A stretch of 32,487 bases of DNA from NCBI GenBank assembly GCA_024226555.1, contig JAAELO010000273.1, forward strand, positions 1 through 32,487, in the 5' to 3' direction. Below the pieces are notes generated by a model, which had not been told where the DNA came from, ran no database searches, and was given only the letters and a program-made list of their open reading frames with translations. Shown in pieces: positions 22,400 through 29,989 of the stretch. The position numbers were made by a program, and so were the translations under genes. How positions within the stretch are numbered: the first letter of the stretch is position 1; the number at the start of each line of letters is the position of its first letter. The DNA is from Desulfobacterales bacterium (GTDB lineage Bacteria; Desulfobacterota; Desulfobacteria; Desulfobacterales; JAAELO01).

Positions 22400-22819
22400 T
22401 TTGTGTTCTTATCAAGTATTAAAACCTCAAACTAAAAATTAATTAAAGACTTATTTCCAGTATGTTTTTCAGGATTATTAAAAAGATTAAATTTACAAAA
22501 CTTTAGATTGCCCCTGAGTTTGGGTGTTATTTAAAAAGGAAAAAGCTTATTTGAGCTATTTTGCCGAATAAATAAAAAAAATAATAAGTGTTTACCATTA
22601 AAATTTTTGTTACATTTTTTTAAAATGTAATAACGTTGATTTATTCAGATAATTTGAAGAAAAGACAATAAATATCTTAATTATTTATATAATATAAAGG
22701 TTTTTTTTGAAAAAAAACACAATATGTTGTATATTTAAAATATAAAGTATCACGGTGGTACTTTTTTATATTGACATGATAGTTCGTATATATCAATTTA
22801 TCAATATTAAGGAATGCAG
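22400..22819. other. AT-rich intergenic region before mqsR
   Basis: About 420 bp without a convincing gene. It holds GCCCCTGAGTTTGGGTG (22509-22525), a loose relative of the CCCAA/TTGGG leader motifs; an AATGTAAT-rich inverted stretch near 22610-22632; a small hairpin with T6 at 22745-22766 (AAGTATC/GGTACTT); and a TTGACA at 22771 that is probably the -35 of mqsR. The -10 is not clear. Confidence 0.5.
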
Positions 22820-23182
22820 ATGTCTTTTTATATTATTTCTGAAGAGGTAAATTTGAAAAAGAATGGACCTGTAGCAACAACAGGATCTTATTATGATCTT
22901 AATAAGATAAAAAAATTGTTAGAAAATCCTGAAACAAGAGACTTTACAGAAAGTTGTTTAGATGATGCTGAGGATTTAGGTTATCCTACTGAAATTGATA
23001 TAATTATGGTTATAGAAAAGCTAACAAATGAACATTTTTCTGAAACAGTAGAATCTTTTAAAAATTCAAATCTTATGCAGGATGTATATAGAATAAGAGA
23101 TCGAAACAACGATTTATATATAAAATTACAAATAAATAGTAATGGTGATGGTGTAGTTATATCGTTCCATGAACCATATTAA
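22820..23182 (+). CDS. mqsR: MqsR-family toxin (mRNA interferase)
   Basis: 120 aa from the ATG at 22820, chosen because AAGGA is too close to the ATG at 22814. The C-terminal part has MQDVYRIRDRNNDLYIKLQI and VVISFHEP, matching the WQDVYRP...Y.K......LIVSFKE end of MqsR; the middle part DLGYPTEIDIIMVIEKLTNEHF matches the MqsR core helix. MqsR is a RelE-like mRNA endonuclease, in E. coli specific for GC-rich trinucleotides around GCU. Here it starts a three-gene operon with MqsA-like and SecB-like genes. Confidence 0.88.
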   Translation: MSFYIISEEVNLKKNGPVATTGSYYDLNKIKKLLENPETRDFTESCLDDAEDLGYPTEIDIIMVIEKLTNEHFSETVESFKNSNLMQDVYRIRDRNNDLYIKLQINSNGDGVVISFHEPY

Positions 23183-23200
23183 ACATAAAAGGGAGGTTTT

Positions 23201-23809
23201 ATGTTAGATAATAGCCTTTGCTCAATTTGTGAATTAGGTAATGTTAAAGAAATAGTAAAAGAAAAGACATTTAAATACAAAGGACAAGAACACACTGTAG
23301 AAAACTATAAAGTATTCAAATGTGAAGTGTGTAAAGAATCTATTGTAGATAAGGAGACTGTAAAAAGATCTATTAAAGAAAAAATAGATTTTCATCGAGA
23401 AGTAGATGTTTTACTTAAACCTAATGAAATTAAAGAAATAAGGGTTAAACAAGGATTTACTCAAGAAGAATTTAGCAAGATTTTGAAAGTTGCAAAAAAA
23501 ACATTCGCTCGTTATGAAAATGGTAGAGTAGCACAAAGCAGATCTATGGATGAATTATTACGATCTATCAATAAAATACCAAACATTTTACTCGCATTGA
23601 TAAGAGGAGAAGATATTCCTCAAGAATTATTAGGCCTAATAGAAAGAATATTTATAACTTTTAAAGAGATTGATTTTTTGGATATTGAGCAAGAATTTTT
23701 AAAGGAATCAAAGAAAAATGATTTAGATGATGGAGTTTATGGTAAAATTTATGATTTTAAACCGAAACCTAATTATATAATTAGCGATTTAGAAAGTAGA
23801 GTAGGATAA
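23201..23809 (+). CDS. mqsA: MqsA-family antitoxin with C-terminal extension
   Basis: 202 aa. The N-terminal zinc domain has C7/C10 (LCSIC) and C41/C44 (CEVC). A helix-turn-helix follows at about 75-130 (IRVKQGFTQEEFSKILKVAK, FARYENG). E. coli MqsA is 131 aa; the extra 70 residues here end DFKPKPNYIISDLES. In known toxin-antitoxin-chaperone systems the antitoxin carries such an extension, the chaperone addiction domain, which makes it unstable without SecB-like chaperone. The following SecB-like gene makes this the natural reading of the tail. AGGGAGG precedes the ATG. Confidence 0.9.
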   Translation: MLDNSLCSICELGNVKEIVKEKTFKYKGQEHTVENYKVFKCEVCKESIVDKETVKRSIKEKIDFHREVDVLLKPNEIKEIRVKQGFTQEEFSKILKVAKKTFARYENGRVAQSRSMDELLRSINKIPNILLALIRGEDIPQELLGLIERIFITFKEIDFLDIEQEFLKESKKNDLDDGVYGKIYDFKPKPNYIISDLESRVG

Positions 23810-23810
23810 A

Positions 23811-24419
23811 ATGCCAAATAATTTTAATTTTGAAAGTTTTCTAATTTCGAGTATTGATTTCAAGATAAATGATAAACTAGATGATAAGAGTAAAGCTTAT
23901 ATCAAACCACAAATCAAAGTTTATCATGAAATAAAAGGTATTGAAGGAATGGTAACCATTGTTTTAAAAATAGATGGTGAAATTCCATTTCATATAGAAA
24001 TAGAAGGATCTGGATTATTTTCTTTTTCAAAAGAATACATAAATAGTAAAGATAGAAATATGGAGCGAGTCTTAGAAATTAATTGTGCGAGTATAGTTTT
24101 TCCATTTCTTAGAGAAACAATTGCCGATTTAACTCGAAGATCTGGTTTTCCTCCATTAATGCTTAACCCTGTTAATTTTGTTGCTTTATATGAAGATAAA
24201 CAAATTAACACTAAAGAAATTCAGAAACAAATTCATCCAAGCGATGTGGTTAAGATTTTTAGAAATAACCTCGGATTAACCCAAGAACAATTGGCTAATA
24301 AAATAGGGTTATCTCGGAACCATATTTCTTCAATAGAAAGAAACAAAAAGGAAATAACACAAGATATTGCTAAGAAACTATCTAAGTTATTCAAAACATC
24401 AATTGATAAATTCATTTAA
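23811..24419 (+). CDS. SecB-like chaperone fused to an HTH domain
   Basis: 202 aa. Residues 1-130 are SecB-like: INCASIVFPFLRETIADLTR and SGFPPLMLNPVNFVALYED match the most conserved part of SecB (F.Y.RE.I.DL..RGGFPPL.L.P.NF..L). Residues 145-202 are an Xre-type helix-turn-helix: FRNNLGLTQEQLANKIGLSR, ISSIERNKKEITQDIAKKLS. The gene begins one base after the mqsA stop. This makes an MqsR-MqsA-SecB toxin-antitoxin-chaperone operon; normal SecB-like partners lack a DNA-binding domain, so the fusion is unusual and could add promoter binding to the chaperone. No internal start or frameshift is apparent. Confidence 0.85.
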   Translation: MPNNFNFESFLISSIDFKINDKLDDKSKAYIKPQIKVYHEIKGIEGMVTIVLKIDGEIPFHIEIEGSGLFSFSKEYINSKDRNMERVLEINCASIVFPFLRETIADLTRRSGFPPLMLNPVNFVALYEDKQINTKEIQKQIHPSDVVKIFRNNLGLTQEQLANKIGLSRNHISSIERNKKEITQDIAKKLSKLFKTSIDKFI

Positions 24420-24530
24420 CTATTTATGTTTTTTTAAACAATAGAGATAAAAAAGCCGAAACTCAGATTAAATTTACTTCTATTAAAGCAAAAAACATTT
24501 GATAATTTATTAATATTAAATTATTATATT

Positions 24531-24653
24531 AATAACTTTTTGCTTATTTTAAGCAGTCCCTTCAGGGGATACAGCAATATTAATTATTGCTTTACTAATT
24601 CAATAAATTTAATCTTTAAATGTCATGTAGAGAAAAATTCCTTCCTCTATATT
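24531..24653 (+). ncRNA. Repeated structured element, copy C (putative small RNA)
   Basis: Third copy of the element at 18131 and 22271. It keeps CTTTTTGCTT, AAGCAGTCCC, GGGGATACAGCAAT, a third hairpin AGCAATATTAATTATTGCT and TTTACTAATT, and ends with an AGAG/CTCT hairpin at 24629-24649. The loop of the second hairpin differs (TTCA instead of CTTTA). It lies between the SecB-HTH gene and the recombinase gene. Confidence 0.6.
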
Positions 24654-25175
24654 GATGAGCTTAAATGAAAGCAATTTAAAGATTCAAAGAAGGAAATTCA
24701 ATCAACAGACACTGCCGTCTGTATTTTTTTTGGTTTGTATTTAAAAATACAGACGGTAGCAAGTAATCTGCATTCAATCTCTGTAATGCAACGTCATCGC
24801 TCAACATACATTTTTAATCATTAAAGAAAAAAAATATATGAGTTAGCAAATATTGACTGATGACTAATTTTTTTTGTTAAAGAGCTTGTTACGGGTTCGT
24901 TTTCAAAAAAATCAAATCCCCTATGTTCCGACTGAATTTTTAGTCGTTAATATATAATTCTGTTATCTCAGTAGAGATTTCAAGCAATGTCTTAAGTATC
25001 GGCTCAAACTATCGATAGTCTGCACTATTGAAAGTTTTTATTTCTTAAAAGTCGATAAAATCACATTTAACACTAATTCTAATAGACATTTTGATGGGTT
25101 ATAAAGGGAAAATTAGCAATAATAATATGAAAATGTATCGTACTATACAATTAAAATTATGTTTTAATGCAATAT
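24654..25175. other. Intergenic region with large hairpin and palindrome
   Basis: No gene seen. CTGCCGTCTGTATTTTT (24712-24728) pairs with AAAAATACAGACGGTAG (24743-24759) as a 17-bp stem with one G:U and a 14-base loop. A perfect 12-bp palindrome ACTATCGATAGT lies at 25008-25019. The region is directly upstream of the recombinase operators and might hold recombination sites, but I cannot identify an att core. Confidence 0.5.
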
Positions 25176-25267
25176 TGACCATAGAAATGGTCATTTAATG
25201 ACCAGTTATATGGTCAAATATAGGCTTAGAATACAATAAAAAAAATAAATGACCAGATACATGGTCA
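25176..25267. promoter_or_regulatory. Three TGACCA-N6-TGGTCA operators before the recombinase gene
   Basis: Perfect inverted-repeat sites at 25176-25193, 25199-25216 and 25250-25267, with variable centres (TAGAAA, GTTATA, GATACA). Starts are 23 and 51 bp apart. The last ends 47 bp before the recombinase start. Fixed half-sites with free centres indicate dimeric repressor or activator sites, or recombinase arm sites. Confidence 0.85.
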
Positions 25268-25313
25268 ATATGTTTTTAGTTGCCTTATTTTCAAATTAAA
25301 AGGAATAAACATA

Positions 25314-26264
25314 ATGGGTAGAGTAGATCCTCTTATTACAGGTATACATAGAGCTGTTAAATATTCAGGTGGTAGTGAAAAGACAAAATTCAATCACCTG
25401 AAAGAATCACAGCAATTTGTTAAAGTTTTAAGATCTCTTAAATATGGCGTAAAAGCCTGGAAGAATGTTACTAACAAACACGTTCAAAAAGTTGTCAACC
25501 ACTGGCAATCTGAAGGTAAAGCACCAGCTACAATAAAAGAATATCTTTCCGGAGTAAGAGCTGTTGCTAATTTTTGGAGTGATAGTGATAAGCCTAAGAT
25601 AAGCCCAGATAACAAGACATTTAACATAGAAAATAGAGTTTATGTAGATAATAGAGATAAGTCTTTACCGGATAACACATACAAAGAAGTTGTAAGTAAG
25701 TTGAAAGAAAGTTTAGATCCTCATCACAATAGAGTAGCTGCTCAACTTCAACTATCCCGTGAGTTGGGTTTAAGGAAAGAAGAGTCATATAAATTTACTT
25801 CAAAATCTGTGTTAAAAAACGGATCTATTCTTATTACGCACGGGACTAAAGGTGGAAGAGAAAGAACTCTTTTAAATGTTTCTGATAAAGCAAAAGAAGC
25901 TATACGCTATACAGAAAGTATTGCAGGAAAAAATAACCTTATACCAAAACATATGACAGAAAAGCAGTGGGTAGGAAAATATTACAGAATACTCGAAAAA
26001 TATGGTGTTACAAAAAAAGAGTGTGGAGCATCTACACACGGAGCACGACACGCCTATGCACATGAAAGATATGTTAAAATAACTGGATTCAATCCACCTG
26101 TTAAATTTGAGTCAAAGCTTGAATTTAGAATGTCAGTAAAAAATATTGAAAATTGGGAAAAATTGGACCAGGAAGCACGACATATTTTAAAGTTTGAACT
26201 GGGTCATGGAGCAGAAAGAAACGATGTTGTCTCTCAATATATAGGAAGTCATTTTGTTAGATGA
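25314..26264 (+). CDS. Tyrosine recombinase/integrase
   Basis: 316 aa. N-terminal core-binding domain at about 25-95 (TIKEYLSGVRAVANFW). Catalytic residues: R154 in ELGLRKEE, K179 in GTKGGRER, H242-x-x-R245 in THGARHAYAHERY, H298 in ELGHG, and Y309 in SQYIG, a complete set. The layout resembles the phage_integr_N/Integrase_1 type found on conjugative plasmids and genomic islands. It could integrate the element, resolve multimers, or invert DNA. AAAGGA precedes the ATG. Triplicate operators upstream suggest tight control. Confidence 0.92.
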   Translation: MGRVDPLITGIHRAVKYSGGSEKTKFNHLKESQQFVKVLRSLKYGVKAWKNVTNKHVQKVVNHWQSEGKAPATIKEYLSGVRAVANFWSDSDKPKISPDNKTFNIENRVYVDNRDKSLPDNTYKEVVSKLKESLDPHHNRVAAQLQLSRELGLRKEESYKFTSKSVLKNGSILITHGTKGGRERTLLNVSDKAKEAIRYTESIAGKNNLIPKHMTEKQWVGKYYRILEKYGVTKKECGASTHGARHAYAHERYVKITGFNPPVKFESKLEFRMSVKNIENWEKLDQEARHILKFELGHGAERNDVVSQYIGSHFVR

Positions 26265-26319
26265 TCCGGTACACTATACACTATTAAAGAGTACCGGATT
26301 CAATATATAGTTTATAGTG
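26264..26319. repeat. Nested inverted repeats just after the recombinase gene
   Basis: ATCCGGTAC at 26264-26272 and GTACCGGAT at 26291-26299 form a 9-bp stem. A second pair, CACTATACACTAT at 26272-26284 and ATAGTTTATAGTG at 26307-26319 (12 of 13), starts inside its loop and ends outside, so only one can form at a time. It may be a terminator or a recombination site of the adjacent recombinase. Confidence 0.6.
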
Positions 26320-26363
26320 GTAGAAAAATTTTAAATTTATTAGGAATAATATATTATATACAT

Positions 26364-26463
26364 AAGCAGTATATGACTGTTTTGATAAATGAAAAATATA
26401 TATAAGCAGTATATGACTGTTGTATTTATATGATATATTACAAATAAAGCAGTATATGACTGT
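26364..26463. promoter_or_regulatory. Three direct repeats AAGCAGTATATGACTGT
   Basis: Identical 17-bp copies at 26364-26380, 26404-26420 and 26447-26463 (starts 40 and 43 bp apart). Each contains a CAGT-N5-ACTG inverted repeat. They end 32 bp before the tandem-HTH gene, so they are likely autoregulatory operators; iterons are an alternative. Confidence 0.85.
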
Positions 26464-26495
26464 ATTTATTTATCTTTAAGAAAGGCTATTTAAAA

Positions 26496-26933
26496 ATGAC
26501 TCCACAAGAAATAAAGAAAAAACGTAGAACATTAGACTATTCACAAAAGCTAATGGCTGAAAATTTGGATATACATCAGAACGCACTTCAAAAAATGGAA
26601 TACGGTACAAGAACTGTTCCACAATATATTGGAAATTATGCCTCGTGTTTGACTCTTTTAAATGAAAACAAATTACTCCAAAAACATATTGATCAAAAAA
26701 GAATTGAAATGATGACTCCAAAAGAACTAAAAGATATACGTGAATCATTTGATTTTAGGCAAAAGCTTATGGCTGAAATATTGGGTATACATCCGAACGC
26801 ATTAAAAAGAATGGAATATGGTACAAGTCCTGTTCCAAAATATATTGGAAATCATGCATCGAGTCTGACTATTTTAAATGAAAATAGATTACTAAGAAAA
26901 CATATTGCTCAATTAGGTATTGAACTGGGTTGA
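26496..26933 (+). CDS. DNA-binding protein made of two tandem HTH units
   Basis: 145 aa formed by two near-copies of a unit of about 72 residues. Unit 1: MTPQEIKKKRRTLDYSQKLM ... MEYGTRTVPQYIGN. Unit 2 (from about residue 73): MTPKELKDIRESFDFRQKLM ... MEYGTSPVPKYIGN. Each has the Xre-like pattern of Q.LMAE.L.I...A...MEYG..PVP.YIG. A single chain with two HTH units would act as a built-in dimer, matching the inverted half-sites repeated three times upstream. The duplication is recent, as identity between the halves is high at both DNA and protein level. Confidence 0.85.
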   Translation: MTPQEIKKKRRTLDYSQKLMAENLDIHQNALQKMEYGTRTVPQYIGNYASCLTLLNENKLLQKHIDQKRIEMMTPKELKDIRESFDFRQKLMAEILGIHPNALKRMEYGTSPVPKYIGNHASSLTILNENRLLRKHIAQLGIELG

Positions 26934-26938
26934 TGTCG

Positions 26939-27106
26939 TCAGTTTTCTGTTAAAAGAATATTACACTCATAACAAATCACTTTTAATTTTGGCTTTCCCC
27001 ATAAATTAATTTTACATTTATTACATGTATATTTCATTTTCTCTTTTTTAAACTCATTCGGAGTCTTTATAAAGGCTTCTTTATCAACTAATTCACTATA
27101 ATTTGA
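26939..27106 (-). pseudogene. Detached zinc ribbon of the SprT-like protein
   Basis: The frame reads ELVDKEAFIKTPNEFKKEK then MKYTCNKCKINLWGKPKLKV and ICYEC, a CxxC...CxxC ribbon of the kind that ends SprT-like proteins (Y.CP.CG...WGKP.L.LICG.C). It lies in the +1 or -1 frame directly after the SprT-like domain, whose own frame stops at 27088. A short ORF could start at the ATG at 27035-27037 (32 aa), but without a good ribosome site. A frameshift splitting one gene is the simplest explanation. Confidence 0.65.
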
Positions 27107-27678
27107 TTAAATTTGACTGTATAGTCATCAACAATCTCATCCACTATTAAAGTTGTGTTACCTGCTGTAATGTAAGATCCTTCCTTAACACCATCTAAAT
27201 TTTCAAATACAATCTGATCTTCAGATATTTCTTTAATTTGTTGATTTTGAAAAGTTTCCCAAGAAAAATAATCCCAATCTATAAATTTACCTTGAGACAA
27301 AAACTTATTAATAGAAATTTCAAAAAGACCACCTTCAATTATATAATCAGACATATTTTGACCAATTATTTTTCCATTTTCTTTACCAGTAGAAGAAGGC
27401 ATAAGCCCAATAGACTGCATTTTAAAAGCCCATTCTTTATTATGGTAATTTCTTCGCCCTGGTTTACCAAAATAATCTTGCCATTGATGACACATCTCAT
27501 GTCCTAAAGTTTGTAATACTTCATTTTCACCATAAAAGAAAAAATTAGGATTAAGAGCTATTTCATCCAAGGATATTTTAATAGACTTATTCTTAAAACG
27601 CTTACTGCTGTAGTATCCAAGAGTTTTTTTAGAGGATTGTAAAGTAATAAAAGATCCAGGAAGAGAATCATTAAACAA
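27088..27678 (-). CDS. SprT-like zinc metalloprotease domain protein, probably disrupted
   Basis: Open for 196 codons from a TTG. HEMCHQWQ (H60, E61, H64) with GRRNYHNKEWAFKMQSIGLM (third ligand near H79) and PSSTG, GQNMSDYII form a standard SprT-like plasmid/phage protein, a family thought to act on DNA-protein crosslinks. Both ends look damaged: upstream the same frame reads ILVKAYSFLNSELFND without a usable start until a stop, and an ATG lies one base out of frame at about 27722; downstream the zinc ribbon is in another frame. The catalytic core is intact, so a shortened protein could still be made. Confidence 0.75.
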   Translation of the reverse strand: MFNDSLPGSFITLQSSKKTLGYYSSKRFKNKSIKISLDEIALNPNFFFYGENEVLQTLGHEMCHQWQDYFGKPGRRNYHNKEWAFKMQSIGLMPSSTGKENGKIIGQNMSDYIIEGGLFEISINKFLSQGKFIDWDYFSWETFQNQQIKEISEDQIVFENLDGVKEGSYITAGNTTLIVDEIVDDYTVKFNQIIVN

Positions 27679-27723
27679 CTCTGAATTTAAGAAAGAATAT
27701 GCTTTAACAAGGATTTCCTGTCA

Positions 27724-28064
27724 TTAAGTCATGATCTTTATATAGATGAGAAAATAAAGCTTGATAGAAAATTTTTTGTTTCTGTTCGGGATATATCCAT
27801 ATTTCCAAAGATCCCCAAATGGTCCCCAAATTTTATTTTTGATAATTTAATTATATCAATAAATGACAATGCCTCTATTGAGGAGGGCAAATAGAGAGAG
27901 AATACTTTCAAACGAATCTCCTATTATGTTATTTTGTAATCTATTAAATCTTTTCCAGTTATTCCAGGCTTCATGAAGTAAGGATAACATCTATTAAGAT
28001 AATTTAATTCTTATTTCAATTGTTTGGAACTATTAGGAAAATGTAAGAACTGTTTGTTCTTCAT
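27724..28064. other. Intergenic region between SprT-like and abiE genes
   Basis: About 340 bp. It contains a direct repeat CCCCAAAT-GGT-CCCCAAAT at 27814-27832 with TTTGGGGACC on the minus strand, a sequence type often seen near the ends of integrase genes, and a possible 44-aa minus-strand ORF (27856-27990). No clear gene. Confidence 0.4.
27856..27990 (-). CDS. Possible 44-aa ORF or gene remnant
   Basis: Begins MLSLLHEAWNNWKRFNRLQN and ends ALLNRGIVIY. The amphipathic, Trp-containing sequence looks more protein-like than chance frames around it, but there is no ribosome site and no family is recognised. It may be the 3' remnant of a larger gene. Confidence 0.25.
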   Translation of the reverse strand: MLSLLHEAWNNWKRFNRLQNNIIGDSFESILSLFALLNRGIVIY

Positions 28065-28204
28065 GTTAAGCTAACACGTCCTAAGGACGTGTTAGCTTAA
28101 CAAGATTAATACAAAATGTCAATTTATATTGCTGTTTTTAATAAAAACCACTTGACTATTGTCAAATATATTAGTAATATGTCCTTAGGACATATTACTA
28201 ATAT
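28065..28204. promoter_or_regulatory. abiE promoter flanked by two 37-nt palindromes
   Basis: Palindrome 1: GTTAAGCTAACACGTCC, TAA, and its reverse complement (28065-28101). Palindrome 2: ATATTAGTAATATGTCC, TTA, and its reverse complement (28168-28204). Both have 17-bp arms and share GTCC-TWA-GGAC at the centre. TTGACT at 28152 and TAATAT at 28175 (17-bp spacer) form a promoter whose -10 lies inside palindrome 2. AbiEi-type antitoxins are known to bind paired inverted repeats upstream of their own operon, so these are the expected operators. Confidence 0.85.
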
Positions 28205-28217
28205 TTTGGGAATAGAT

Positions 28218-29114
28218 ATGGAAAAATTAAAAATTGAAGATGCAATATTAATGTCATTAGAACGCTTGAATCAATCCGTCATAACAGAATATCAGTTTGG
28301 GCAGATTATTTATGAACTCTATGAAAAAAAAACATACGAGAAAAGAAGTATAGATTTAAGAAAGACAAAAGCTGATTATCAGACCTTTAGAAGAAATTTA
28401 AACAATACTATACAAAGAGGTTTTTTAACTCCTTTAAAAAATATATCAAGAGTTTATAAAATATTTGATAGATCGTTTCTTCAGGAGGAAGAGGTTGTGT
28501 GTTCAATAGATCCATTCTCATATATATCACATTTATCTGCAATGCAATATCATGGTATTACAGACAGACTTCCTACGGTGATATTTTATAGTTCTCTAAA
28601 AAGAAAACTCTGGAAGGAATATGCGAGAAAAAGAGAAATAAAAGATTTTAATAATTACAGATCTGAAGAAATACCAACATTTACAAATGTAACGATCAAA
28701 AAATTTAACAAGAAAAATATTTCTAAAATTGAGGTAAATAATTATTTGGGGAGCTTTATTAAAGTTGAAGATAAAAAACTTCGTGTCTCAACAATAGGAA
28801 GAACATTCCATGATATGATAAAAAAGCCTATCTTCTGTGGAGGCATTAACCATGTTGTAGAAGTGTTTCAAGAGTATGCAGAAATATATGTTGACTTAAT
28901 AGTTAATGAAATAGAAAATAAAGGTAACAAAATTGACAAGGTTAGAACTGGCTATATTCTTGATGAAATATGTAATTTAGAACATCCTATGATTAATAAT
29001 TGGACGAAACACGCTCAAAGAGGGGGTTCCCGAAAATTAGACGTTGCAACGGAATATAGACCAGTATTTTCTGAAAAATGGTGCTTATCAATAAATGTAG
29101 ATCTTGAAATATGA
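28218..29114 (+). CDS. abiEi: AbiEi-family antitoxin/transcriptional regulator
   Basis: 298 aa from the ATG at 28218. The frame is open from 28116, but the promoter and palindrome 2 lie in that part, so the later start is preferred; its ribosome site (GGGAA) is weak. The N-terminus LKIEDAILMSLERLNQSVIT is a winged-helix-like segment; the middle has DPFSYISHLSAMQYHGITDR typical of AbiEi, and STIGRTFHDMIKKPIFCGGI follows. AbiEi is the antitoxin and autorepressor of the type IV AbiE system. It overlaps the toxin gene by 4 bases (ATGA). Confidence 0.85.
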   Translation: MEKLKIEDAILMSLERLNQSVITEYQFGQIIYELYEKKTYEKRSIDLRKTKADYQTFRRNLNNTIQRGFLTPLKNISRVYKIFDRSFLQEEEVVCSIDPFSYISHLSAMQYHGITDRLPTVIFYSSLKRKLWKEYARKREIKDFNNYRSEEIPTFTNVTIKKFNKKNISKIEVNNYLGSFIKVEDKKLRVSTIGRTFHDMIKKPIFCGGINHVVEVFQEYAEIYVDLIVNEIENKGNKIDKVRTGYILDEICNLEHPMINNWTKHAQRGGSRKLDVATEYRPVFSEKWCLSINVDLEI

Positions 29115-29989
29115 ATGTAGATTTTAACAAATGGATAGAAGAAGAACCTGATAAGAGAGATTTAAGAAGGGCGATGTATACCATACTCTATGCAATTAGT
29201 AGAGAGGAACGTTTGCGATCTGAAATGGTTTTAAAAGGAGGAGTTCTTCTCGCAACAAGATACAGAAGTTCAAGGCATACATTGGATCTAGATTTTTCAA
29301 CTTATATGTTAAGAGATGAATTTGAAGAAAAATATAGTGAAGATGGAGAATTTAACAGTAATAAATTTATATCGATTTTTAATAATGCTTTACGTAAAGC
29401 AAGTGTTCTATTAGGCTTTGAACTAGAATGTTTAATTCAAAAATTCAAATTCTTACCTCCATTAAAAGATGCCACATTTCCATCTTTAAAAATGAGTATC
29501 GGATATGCCTACAAAGCTAGTAATAGCCATAAGAGATTACTATCAAAACAGTGTTCTACAATTGTAGGGGTTGATTATAGTTTTAATGAGGTTATTTATA
29601 CAAATGAAGAAATACCTATTTCAAATTCAAATATTTTAGCATATCAATTTATTGAAATAGTTGCAGAAAAATTAAGAGCCATTATACAACAATCAGTACG
29701 TAGGAAAAAACCCAGAAGACAAGATATTTACGACCTTTACTATCTTTTTGAAACATATAAAAGAAGTGTTTCAGAGGAAGAAAAAGCAAATATTTTAGAA
29801 ATTTTAAAAATGAAATGCATTGGAAAAGTACCTGGTATTAATCAAAATTCAATGGACAACCCTATCGTTAGAGAAAAATCAAAGAAAGACTATAAAACTC
29901 TTCAAGATGATATATATGGAGAATTACCAGATTTTGATATTTCATATAAAACAATCAATTCTTTTTATAAAAGTTTGCCTTGGGACTAA
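29111..29989 (+). CDS. abiEii: AbiEii-family nucleotidyltransferase toxin
   Basis: 292 aa. The nucleotidyltransferase motif is KGGVLLATRYRSSRHTLDLD with the paired acidic residues D59 and D61; further family motifs are VAEKLRAIIQQ and KPRRQDIYDLYYLF. AbiEii toxins are NTP transferases that act bacteriostatically, and AbiE gives phage abortive infection in some hosts and plasmid stabilisation. The whole protein is open. Followed by about 250 bp without a gene. Confidence 0.9.
   Translation: MNVDFNKWIEEEPDKRDLRRAMYTILYAISREERLRSEMVLKGGVLLATRYRSSRHTLDLDFSTYMLRDEFEEKYSEDGEFNSNKFISIFNNALRKASVLLGFELECLIQKFKFLPPLKDATFPSLKMSIGYAYKASNSHKRLLSKQCSTIVGVDYSFNEVIYTNEEIPISNSNILAYQFIEIVAEKLRAIIQQSVRRKKPRRQDIYDLYYLFETYKRSVSEEEKANILEILKMKCIGKVPGINQNSMDNPIVREKSKKDYKTLQDDIYGELPDFDISYKTINSFYKSLPWD

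Noticed and set aside
24840-24960. tRNA 3' end serving as attachment site (GGGTTCG and TCAAATCCCC)
   Set aside because: The pieces are too far apart to form a T-arm and acceptor stem; no cloverleaf can be drawn.
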